A stretch of 64,000 bases of DNA, taken from assembly GCA_028752905.1 (NCBI GenBank), contig JAQNBH010000014.1, forward strand, positions 2,265,493 to 2,329,492. The letters run 5' to 3'. The notes beneath the pieces are model-generated. The model made no database searches, was not told the origin of the DNA, and worked only from the letters and a program-made list of their open reading frames with translations. The DNA comes from Cladorhizidae sp. MBARI D1340-BT2. Taxonomy: Eukaryota > Porifera > Demospongiae > Poecilosclerida > Cladorhizidae. Positions 57,501 through 64,000 of the stretch are shown here, piece by piece (within the stretch, counting starts at the first letter, position 1; each line of letters opens with the position of its first letter). Position numbers and translations under genes: made by a program.

Positions 57501-60500
57501 CTCTTGTATACTGATGCCTGTTACATCAAACTTGATAAAGGGAGCTTCCTGGTCTACCAATAAAAGAAATATGCCAGCATTTGCCTGATGGAATCGAAGC
57601 CTGTATGGCAAAGATGCCTTCAGGCTTGAATTCACAATGGTGGATACATCCGGCAAAAAATAATTATTATTTTATGCGATCCAAGAGGCTTTGAGACTAA
57701 AAGTTGCTGGACATGCATTTATTTTGTTAATGCTTAATGCTTCACTTCATTATAACTATTTTTATAATCGTGTCTACATACATACTAATTTCTAAACAAT
57801 TAAGATTCAATAAGAACAAAAAAACAAATATAAATCAACATGCAAATGCTCTTATTAATATCCAGTTGCAGCACATTTAGTTCGATAATCCGAGGAATTA
57901 CTTTTCTCAAATGTCGGATATACCTCTTATATCCAATGTTTCCCAAAACATTTTTATCCCTGCCACCAACTCTTCCTTATTTCTTCTCGGCTTATAACTT
58001 CTCTCCTCATATATTCCTTAAGCTCGTGCCACAAGTTTTCAATTGGATTTGCGTCAGGAGATTCCGGCGGAGTTTCCACCAGTTGATCGAGTTCAACTCA
58101 AAGAATTGTCTTGCCAACCGGGAAGTATGTTTTTGGTCATTGTCCTAAACCGATGTCCAGGGCAAATCTCTTGGATGTAGGGCAGCAATGCTTTTTCCAA
58201 AATTTCTACATATAGAGGTGCCCGCATGATGCCATCGAATATACATATTCCTGTTTTCCCTTGTATACTGATGCCTGCCCACACATGAACCTTGACAGGA
58301 TGCTTTGCCCTGTGAATTGAAGACAAGGTTATTTCATAGCTATGGCTTAGGTAATACATCACACCTCAAAGATTTTGCCACCCTAATTTAAAAAAATAGC
58401 TGATTGTGCTAAAGATCATCACAAGCTCAGTTGGTTTACATATTTAAATTGCATGCATGTTGTTTGCCAAGTCTTGCCAAGGCTGTAGACACCTGGGCTG
58501 CTGAGTGAGTAATGAGTGAGTAATGATGCAATATGGGGGAAATCCTGTGGATTAGAAGCTTGAACCAAAAACTAAAATATATAGCTCGCAACATTTTAAC
58601 AGCCTCATTGGATTAACTCTTAGAACCCGAGCGGCCGATTTTTCGGCTTTTCCCCCTTTTTTTCCTTCCTTTTTTGGGGGGGGGGGGGGGGGGCATTATA
58701 ATCAACTTTAAACTTTTTAGTAATTTTTTTCTCCAGGACCACAGGGTGGCAGGCACGCACATATTAGGGAGCATAGGGTTCTAAGGGTTAAGAACAAAAT
58801 AATGACCTCTTGTAACAACAAATGCACACAAGCTCCCCTACTGTGTAAGACCAACATATGATTACCTTGGTTTGTTCTTCACAGGTTGTCCAATTTTCAA
58901 CAAAAGCGTCGGTGGGTTTCAAGTTGGACCGTGCATTCATCGGTCCAGAGGACATTTTCGAACCCATCAGCTGCCTCTGCTACAAATTGTCATCCCACTC
59001 TAACCGGGATTATAATTGGAAGGAGAATGATCACAAACAGCGGCTACATCAACAGAGCAGGCCTTTGGCATTGTTAAGCAGCTTAACTGAAAACAACAAA
59101 AAACTTAGCAGAGCCACCCCCCCCCCCCCCCCCCCCCATAGCAGGAACTGCATGATAGCAGCATTAAGCCAGTATCCTAAATTAAGTCAGCATACACCCT
59201 TAAGAATCCCAAGATAACAACGAACCTTGTTGACGTCTGGCAGTAAGAGCTATCCCGAAAAGTCCAGCCGAGTGACGTTCGACACTGTAGAATTGTCCTC
59301 AACGACAATGGAAATCCCTTTTTGTTGAGGAGTTCGTGCAGCGGGAAGGCAGTCGTTTCATCATCTATTAGCATCATCTTTTCCACTATCTCTCGGATGA
59401 CTGCCGTTATATTCGACGGTCTCCCGCTACCTGGCTATCATGTGGATTTCTTGATAGCGCTTTAGGAAGTAGTCGACCCCTTGCCTCGTGGCCATCAAAC
59501 CCTCCTTCTCCAAGGTCCTAACAATGGTCGGCGCCTTCAAACCTTTCAAATTAAGAAATAAAATTCTTTTTTGTACGACGAATACACCATCTTCTCGCTA
59601 CTAGTCACAAACTCAAATCACTGCCACGTGCAACTCGCGACGATCCATTCCTTTTATGCGTCTAAACGTTTCGTGTGTCTACAACCTTTATGCGTCTGAA
59701 CGTTTCGTACGTTCTTTTAAGCCGGTTGGAAAATGCATGCGTTTAGATGCTGAACCAACGCTGCATTTAAACGAAATGCCAAGTTTTTTATGGCGCCTAC
59801 TGTAGCAGTCTGGAAAAGGAAGAATCTACTCTACACTATAATGCCTCAACCCATCCCTGGTTTGATCCCCATAGGGATATTCTAGGACTAGGGCCATGAC
59901 CAGGACTAGGGCCATGACCAGGACTAGGGGTATTCCAGGGCCATGGCTAGGACTAGAGGTATTCTAGAGCCATGGCTAGGAATAGGGGTATTCTAGGGCT
60001 AGGACCAGGGGTATTCTAGGGCTTGGTGTAATTCTAGGACTAGAGATATTCTAGGGCTAGGGGTATTCTAGGACTAGGGGCTTGGTGTATTCTAGGACTA
60101 GGGATATTCTAGGGCTAGGGGTATTCTAGGACTAGGGCTATTCTAGGGCTAGGGGTAATTCTAGTTCTAGGGCTAGAGGTGTATTCTAGGGCTAGAGGTG
60201 TATTCTAGGGCTAGGGGTATTCTAGGAGAATAGCCCTAGAGGTATTCTAGGACTAGGGGTATTCTAGGACCATGGCCAGGGATATTCTAGGGTTAGGTGT
60301 AGCGTGGAGGGCTGGAAACATACGAATATCCCCAAAGTCCCCAGGAAAGAAGGTGCTGTAGAGACAACACCTCCTGCTATAATCAATGATCTAGTCTAAC
60401 CTTACCTTCGTTACTCCACTAACTTTCTTCTGCTCCAAGAGAGACTTGACACCAGCTTTGCTAATGAGGCACATCTCGATTTCTTCCTCAGCGTACAGAG

Positions 60501-60514
60501 TATGGGTCAGGAGA
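51585..60514 (-). CDS. RSL1D1: RSL1D1-like ribosomal L1-domain protein, three internal exons (partial)
   Basis: A nucleolar L1-domain protein of the RSL1D1/Utp30 family, linked to ribosome biogenesis. Minus-strand exons: A 60514-60406 (acceptor CTGCCCTAG, donor GTAAGG), reading LLTHTLYAEEEIEMCLISKA and SLLEQKKVSGVTK. B 51891-51741 (acceptor TTATTAG, donor GTAAG), reading VIPVAKLKTNYKSFELKRRL, SSSYDIF, then in a shifted frame HTDKRLYHLLPRLLGKKFFE. C 51683-51585 (acceptor ATTACAG, donor GTGAG), reading FPFPVDLQKNDLASEISRAR and DAVYLHMGLGSC. Phases fit A-B (0) and B-C (AA|G) if exon B is one base longer than seen. Exon B therefore has a 1-base deletion near 51795-51802, real or an assembly error. 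The B-C intron is 57 bp; the A-B intron is 8.5 kb and holds a whole transposon. N- and C-terminal exons were not found. The family call is strong; completeness is not. Confidence 0.72.
51955..52060. repeat. AT-rich ATATA/ATAATTATACATA tract
   Basis: Imperfect repeats of CATATAATTATACATATAAT in the large intron of the RSL1D1-like gene, just before the mariner-type element. 52061-52461 has nothing I can name. Confidence 0.8.
52462..52498 (+). repeat. Left 37-bp terminal inverted repeat
   Basis: CAGTAGGTGCCATAAAAAAC then TTGGCGTTTCATTTAAA; mirror copy at 59766-59802. Confidence 0.9.
52568..52665. repeat. Subterminal repeats, about 24 bp, 4 copies
   Basis: Four copies of AAACGCTCGCTGCATTTTAT (with TACG variants) 70-200 bp inside the left end. 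The right end has its own repeated AAACGTTTCG/GCGTCT motifs at about 59655-59720. Subterminal repeats are often transposase-binding sites; that function is inference. Confidence 0.8.
52783..55351 (+). CDS. BEN-domain gene inside the mariner-type element, multi-exon model with one frameshift
   Basis: BEN domains bind DNA or chromatin proteins. The likely first exon is 52783-52825 (MSLRKALRDTTSEG, donor GTAAGT). Further exon candidates are about 53068-53115 (TSDEEQTAGPNT), 53387 to about 53495 (SVVPQAKVLQGTLVGDTCKV, a small beta-rich segment often placed before BEN domains), and 53523-53665 (TLTAMEQLESNF, donor GTAAGT). A Ser/Pro-rich stretch near 54030-54185, an exon from about 54273, and the proline-rich 27-bp array follow. 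The last exon reads ITIEEVLLKYP and, after a slip in a C6 run near 55078, GTLTCKLAKEAVFGEEIL, RRCTPMGNRELPALSSKEL and the stop at 55349. That final part matches the BEN core. Middle exons are not proven. The slip and repeat phase changes may be sequencing errors or decay. Confidence 0.55.
53722..53847. repeat. Poly-G (23) and poly-C tract pair
   Basis: A run of 23 G at 53722-53744, G8 at about 53806-53813 and C14 at about 53834-53847, in a putative intron of the BEN gene. The G tracts can form quadruplexes and the last two can pair with each other. They may mark the ends of a small MITE. Confidence 0.9.
54398..54935. repeat. Minisatellite in the BEN gene, 27-bp unit, about 20 copies
   Basis: Unit CCTCCACCTGCTGTTGGGAC then CCCACTG. 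27 bp is nine codons; in the sense frame it gives PPPAVGTPL. Two copies read GATGTTGGGAGCCCG and a few have CTGTAGG. Frames on both strands are open throughout, so frame alone does not show coding. Confidence 0.93.
55494..57489 (+). mobile_element. pogo/Tigger element, complete with terminal repeats and TA duplication
   Basis: Left end CAGTACATCCTCGCATATCC (55494); reverse complement of right end CAGTACATCCTCACTTATCC (57489). TA flanks both (55492-55493 and 57490-57491). Length 1996 bp. An internal inverted pair, CACTTATCCGAAC (57427-57439) and GTTCGGATAAGTG (57465-57477), sits just inside the right end. It lies between the converging BEN and transposase genes of the host element, so it inserted later. 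Confidence 0.9.
55600..57196 (+). pseudogene. Tigger transposase pseudogene
   Basis: A CENP-B-like N-terminal domain (KRKVLTIEDKVATLKELDRK at about 55694-55755, then KSTISDIKKN) is followed by a second HTH (YIWFKQKRMEGTPISGPILC) and the DDE core. The core carries NCDETGLNF (first Asp, about 56205), LMLDNCPAHP (second, about 56540) and PMDQGVF (third, about 56640), then an acidic C-tail to the stop at 57194-57196. Frame changes near 55795, 56165 and 56625 and a TAG near 56821 break it. The true start is unclear; the region before 55640 has no good ATG context. Confidence 0.9.
57490..57660 (-). other. Partial duplicate of transposase-like sequence
   Basis: The bases after the Tigger (57491-57521, ending TCTTGTATACTGATGCCTG) resemble 58245-58278 of the mariner transposase. 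On the minus strand they read DVTGISIQEK against AGISIQGKTG. It may be a fragment of another copy or a local duplication. 57661-57830 is AT-rich and featureless. Confidence 0.4.
58676..58693. repeat. Poly-G tract (18)
   Basis: Homopolymer of 18 G within the proposed 556-bp intron of the transposase gene, after a pyrimidine-rich TTTTTCCTTCCTTTTTT. Confidence 0.92.
59117..59137. repeat. Poly-C tract (21)
   Basis: Homopolymer of 21 C (poly-G on the transposase strand) within the second proposed intron of the transposase gene. Confidence 0.92.
59766..59802 (-). repeat. Right 37-bp terminal inverted repeat
   Basis: Reverse complement of 52462-52498 with three differences; followed by TA at 59803-59804. 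Confidence 0.9.
59878..60305. repeat. Minisatellite, about 17-25-bp irregular unit
   Basis: Irregular copies of GGGGTATTCTAGGACTAG and GGCCATGACCAGGACTAG. One copy is inverted near 60213-60236 (TATTCTAGGAGAATAGCCCT), giving a small palindrome. Confidence 0.85.
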
Positions 60515-60689
60515 CTAGGGCAGAGTAAGTATGAACTCCATGAACACAGTCCAACTATCTCTCTCACACAAATACCAGCCAAACACTACAGAGATGCAGA
60601 GTTCACTCGACTCTACTACACGACTAGACTGGCACTCTCCAGGCACTGCATTAACTAAAGGGCGACAGAAGGAAGTACCAGAGCACACT

Positions 60690-61072
60690 CCAACATCACT
60701 CACTCACCAGAGCACACTCCAACATCACTCCCTCACCAGAGCACCAACATCACTCACTCGCCAGAGCACACTCCAACATCACTCACTCATCAGAGCACAC
60801 TCCAACATCACTCACTCACCAGAGCACACTCCAACATCACTCACTCACCAGAGCACACTCCAACATCACTCACTCACCAGAGCACACTCCAACATCACTC
60901 ACTCACCAGAGCACACTCCAACATCACTCACTCACCAGAGCAAACTCCATCACTCACTCACCAGAGCACACTCCATCATCACTCACTCACCAGAGCACAC
61001 TCCAACATCACTCACTCACCAAAGCACACTCCAACATCACTCACTCACCAGAGCAAACTCCTTCACTAAGAC
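60690..61072. repeat. Minisatellite, 29-bp unit, about 13 copies
   Basis: Unit ACCAGAGCACACTCCAACAT then CACTCACTC, 29 bp (60821 to 60850). It grades into the 34-bp unit at its right end. It lies upstream of exon A of the RSL1D1-like gene. Confidence 0.95.
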
Positions 61073-61612
61073 ACTCACTCCCCAGAGCAAACTCCATCAC
61101 TCAGACACTCACTCACCAGCCATCACTCAGACACTCGCTCACCAGAGCAAACTCCATCACTCAGACACTCACTCACCAGAGCGAACTCAATCACTCACTC
61201 ACACTCACTTTGTTGTTGTTTTTATTAACCTTGTTGTTGTTATTAACTTTGTTGTTGTTATTAACCTTGTTGTTGTTATTAACCTTGTTGTTGTTATTAA
61301 CCTTGTTGTTGTTATTAACCTTGTTGTTGTTAGCAAACTTCATCCCTCAGACACTCACTTACCAGAGCAAACTCCATCACTCAGACACTCACTCACCAGA
61401 GCAAACTCCATCACTCAGACACTCACTCACCAGAGCAAACTCCATCACTCAGACACTCACTCACCAGAGCAAACTCCATCACTCAGACACTCGCTCACCA
61501 GAGCAAACTCCATCACTCAGATACTCACTCACCAGAGCAAACTCCATCACTCAGACACTCACTCACCAGAGCAAACTCCATCACTCAGACACTCACTCAC
61601 CAGAGAACTCCT
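61060..61612. repeat. Minisatellite, 34-bp unit, interrupted
   Basis: Unit GAGCAAACTCCATCACTCAG then ACACTCACTCACCA. About four copies before 61206 and eight after 61336 flank an unrelated 18-bp array. The 34-bp unit is clearly a derivative of the 29-bp unit (the AGACA insertion plus A for CA changes). Confidence 0.93.
61207..61335. repeat. 18-bp minisatellite inside the 34-bp array, 7 copies
   Basis: Seven copies of CTTGTTGTTGTTATTAAC. Being six codons long it stays open in several frames. Confidence 0.95.
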
Positions 61613-61739
61613 TCATTAAAACAAATCTCACCAGAAATAGCTGCATTGTGTGCTCCAGCAAGAGATTGATATGACTGCACATGTGCAATGCTCCACTATT
61701 CATATTTGATGTTTGCATTGTTGCTCTTATTTGATTGCT

Positions 61740-62215
61740 TGTGACATAACTTGTAAAACACCTTCAATGGTCCATTGGAAAATTACAGGAGCTGAAGACA
61801 CTCTAAATAGCAAGCGAGTGTACTGGTATAGACTCTTGTGCGTGTTGATAACCACGAATTTCTTCACTCATCATCCAATGGAATCTGTTGGTACGCATGT
61901 GTGACATCCAACTTTGTAAGTGTCTTTCCACCCCCCAAAGATGCCAGGAGCTCATCGATCTTAGGTAGAAGGTATGTCTGGTGCCTTGTTGACTGTAACT
62001 TTATAGTCCCCACATATTCGGATGGAGCCATCCCTTTTAATCACAGGCACTGTGGGAGCAGCCCACTCTGCTAACTGCATTCTCTCGATGACTCCCAGAT
62101 GCTCCAACTGATTCAATTCCTGTTCAACTTTGCCTCTAACTGCAAAAGGGACTGACCGTGGTTTACAAAAACGGGGCGATACTGTTAGGTCGATGTGAAT
62201 CTTGGCTGAAACCAC
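61740..62215 (-). pseudogene. Ty3/gypsy reverse transcriptase fragment
   Basis: The minus strand from 62215 reads PRFCKPRSVPFAVRGKVEQE, WAAPTVPVIKRDGSIRICGD and YKVTVNK. Then, after a frame change, it has remnants of LPKID...LDVTHAYQQIPLDDE (about 61930-61870) and SSAPVIFQ-like sequence near 61800. This is fingers/palm of a Ty3/gypsy RT including the LDVTHAYQQI block with the first catalytic Asp. The YxDD box is not present. Frame changes and a stop at the E-to-K step show it is dead. No LTRs were seen; it is not continuous with the integrase remnant at 1 kb. Confidence 0.88.
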
Positions 62216-63171
62216 TAACCAAAGTTCATCCTTAAATATGCCTGTATGCTTGTCAAAAATGAATTGTAAGGTTTGTGCAATAGCTTACTGGCACTTGATG
62301 TATGCGACCCTCAGATGTCTGCCTTACTGAAATCAAATGTTTGCTTCATTGAATCTACTACTAAAATGAACAGCCGCCTCAGGTGGTCGCTCCACACTGA
62401 GATAGGTCACTAGACAGTGACCAGAGGTCACTCAAAACTAGAATATAGTGACCACCAGGATCCTTTTAAAGGCTGGTTACCGTGTACTACAACATCTGTC
62501 ATCCTGCACTTGAACTACACTCTTGGACATGTCACAACAAACTGGGGGGAGCGTACTCCATCCAGTGGTAGGAGAGGGTAACTGTTATCACATTCAAGTG
62601 TACTCTATTCTCAGACAGGTCACAACTCACTACGAATATCCTAAAATGCAATCCTCAGCTTCTGCCTCACTGAAGTCATAGTATGTAAAATGAACTGCAT
62701 CCTCGGAAGATCATGGATAGTAAGGCGGTCACAATCAAGTACAGTGGTCACTGTTTCCTTACACATCTGGACTCCATCCTCAGATAAGTCACAACTAATA
62801 TCTTGGCTGGTGAGACATGGTCTGAAAACCGTGGTTTATCACCATATCTTTGTACACATTCATCGCTATGGCCCTGATTTAATGTAGCCAATGAAGTATG
62901 TTTACTGGTGGCATTTTTGTTTTGCCATACATGTTTACCATTTGGAACTGCAGGTTGGAATGTAAAGTGAAGTCACCTCTCAAACTGTTTCAAACTGTTC
63001 CAAGTAACATTTTCCAGCACTAAGTCTTGAATGGCTATAACACCTACTGTGGTTGATAGAGCTGCACAAACACCATAACTTGGTTCTAATGAAGAAGGGT
63101 CTAAAATTATAAAATACAACCTTGTGGTTTTGATGGAGATCCATAGATTCTTTACACACCATTTGGTGAAC

Positions 63172-63292
63172 TATATATATATAGCTCAAGTCTTTCTTTT
63201 GATATTAAAAAAGTTGCATAGATATAAATGTTACATGCATCCAAAGTGGGTGTACCTCTGTCTAAACTGCTTGTATATATATATATATATAG
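63172..63292. repeat. Two TA microsatellites
   Basis: TATATATATATAG at 63172-63184 and GTATATATATATATATATAG at 63273-63292. 62216-63170 contains only weak dispersed repetition (GTCACT/AAAATGAACTxCxTCCTC motifs, also near 63790) and no gene. Confidence 0.8.
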
Positions 63293-63308
63293 TGAAGGTG
63301 CTAGCCCT

Positions 63309-63520
63309 TGTTATCTGTTGCTAGAAGAAGCCCTACTCAACAAAACCATCTTATTCATTAGGCACTAAAACATGACGAATTAGGCAAGTGCGGGTGCTAG
63401 GGAAAAAAATTCTATGGAAATTTTCCCCCTTCACACCCCGCTTGCCTACTTGTCACATTTTAGCACCTAATTAATAAGCTCATGTTGTTGAGTAGGGCTT
63501 CCTCTAGCAACAGATTACAA
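63309..63520. repeat. Foldback MITE, about 85-bp arms
   Basis: The left arm (63309-63394: TTGTTATCTGTTGCTAGAAG...AAGCCCTACTCAACA) and right arm (about 63431-63520: ...TGTTGAGTAGGGCTTCCTCT then AGCAACAGATTACAA) are inverted copies around a 36-bp GC/AT-mixed centre. It is probably a non-autonomous DNA element. A TA-rich stretch precedes it. 63521-64000 has no recognised feature. Confidence 0.8.
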
Positions 63521-64000
63521 TTTCAACTGGCCAATCAGCAACCCAATAGGAACCTGATCAAGCACTCAGATAGTCCCACTTTGGCTGCATGTAACTATAG
63601 CATAGTTATACATATGCAGCTTTTTTTAATAGCTTTTTTTAATAAATGGAGCACAGAGACATTTGAGCTAATAACAAGATTATGCAGTGAAGTGCAGAAT
63701 CTATCATAACCATAAAGTTATGAAGCCATGTTTGTTTAGACCCTGTCTCACCCCTTAGACTCCACAGATGATCTCATTGATATTTATGCTAAAATGAACT
63801 ACCTCCTCAGACAATTATCAACTAGAGGGGTTGACTCCATCTTATGGTAGGTCACTGTATACTAGGATTGACTCCCCAGGTTACTGTATCTTATCTCATC
63901 TACCTATGAACTGCTTTGCTAAAACCACTGATTTTTGGGGAATGCAAATTTCAAGTATTGGACTCACAAACTAAATTATGAGCTAGCTTTGCACTAACAT

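Larger units (their letters stand above)
57860..59590 (-). pseudogene. Tc1/mariner-type transposase, probably intron-containing, frameshifted
   Basis: Minus strand from ATG 59590. The paired HTH region reads FLNLKGLKAPTIVRTLEKEG, LMATRQGVDYFLKRYQ, and then ITAVIREIVEKMMLIDDETT in other frames. The linker is SLSLRTILQCRTSLGWTF. The first catalytic Asp is in FENVLWTDECTVQLETHRRF (about 58960-58900). Then VKVHVWAGISIQGKTGICIF and GHRF; the second catalytic Asp is blurred by a frameshift near 58140. PPESPDANPIENLWHELKEY (about 58075-58015, shifted) carries the third acidic site, and the end reads FWETLDIRGISDI with a stop near 57905. Candidate introns: 58865-58310 (GTAATC...TTCACAG, splicing to AKHPVKVHVW) and about 59225-59001 (GTTCGT...GGTTAG). 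Several single-base slips mean this copy cannot make the enzyme. Confidence 0.82.
52462..59802. mobile_element. Tc1/mariner-type element with BEN-domain gene cargo, interrupted by Tigger
   Basis: The left terminus CAGTAGGTGCCATAAAAAAC (52462) and the reverse complement of the right terminus, CAGTAGGCGCCATAAAAAAC (ending 59802), match for 37 bp with 3 differences. TA lies directly outside each (52460-52461 and 59803-59804), the target duplication of Tc1/mariner elements. The transposase gene (minus) starts 212 bp inside the right end. A BEN-domain gene (plus) starts 321 bp inside the left end. A Tigger element (55494-57489) lies between their 3' ends. Removing Tigger leaves about 5.3 kb, long for the superfamily. 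The alternative is two unrelated copies of one MITE in opposite orientation, with TA flanks by chance. Confidence 0.72.

Noticed and set aside
60531..61619. 362-codon plus-strand open frame
   Set aside because: Almost entirely 29-, 34- and 18-bp tandem repeats; the first 50 codons run antisense across the upstream edge of a real RSL1D1 exon.
1..64000. tRNA, rRNA or snRNA genes
   Set aside because: No A/B-box tRNA cloverleaf, ribosomal or spliceosomal RNA signature was noticed on reading; a covariance-model scan would be needed to exclude them fully.

Overview
This 64-kb window is eukaryotic and looks like a marine invertebrate, most likely a sponge. That assignment is inference. It rests on an intronless class-A-like receptor of the divergent kind seen in sponges, very short introns (57 bp in the RSL1D1-like gene), and a mixture of hAT, Tc1/mariner, pogo/Tigger, Academ-like and Ty3/gypsy debris typical of basal metazoans. 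There is no sign of operons, bacterial ribosome sites, rRNA, tRNA or CRISPR.

Layout. 1-1.2 kb: decayed Ty3/gypsy integrase (minus). 1.3-2.7 kb: 38-bp minisatellite. 3.0-3.2 kb: foldback. 3.87-6.75 kb: a whole but broken hAT element. 7.8-8.9 kb: an intact receptor gene. 9-15 kb: no convincing gene. 15.3-41.1 kb: almost nothing but minisatellites, roughly twenty unrelated arrays. They are dominated by a 13.5-kb array of a 33-bp unit (20.73-34.25 kb), with a few possible exon fragments and a Tigger transposase fragment between them. 42.06-50.40 kb: an 8.3-kb DNA transposon with inverted repeats of about 270-300 bp. Its broken gene has a zinc-binding N-terminus, FEN/XPG-like acidic motifs and a CXC-type tail (Academ-like), and a GC-rich hAT transposase gene is nested inside on the opposite strand. 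51.6-60.5 kb: three exons of a host RSL1D1-like gene (minus). 59.8-63.5 kb: more minisatellites, a Ty3/gypsy reverse transcriptase fragment and a second foldback.

The most interesting structure sits in an 8.5-kb intron of the RSL1D1-like gene. It is a 7.34-kb element bounded by 37-bp inverted repeats (34 of 37 identical) and TA dinucleotides. Just inside the right repeat is a Tc1/mariner-type transposase gene (minus), probably with spliceosomal introns. Just inside the left repeat starts a gene on the plus strand that ends in a BEN domain. The two genes converge, and a complete Tigger element with its own repeats and TA duplication has landed between them. Without the Tigger the element would be about 5.3 kb. 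This reads as a mariner-type transposon carrying a BEN-domain cargo or accessory gene.

Most long open frames in the minisatellites are artefacts of unit lengths divisible by three (27, 33, 18 bp). The genes that can be defended are the receptor (complete), the RSL1D1-like gene (partial), the BEN gene (one frameshift) and the nested hAT transposase (long frame, damaged N-terminus). All other coding matter is transposon pseudogene.
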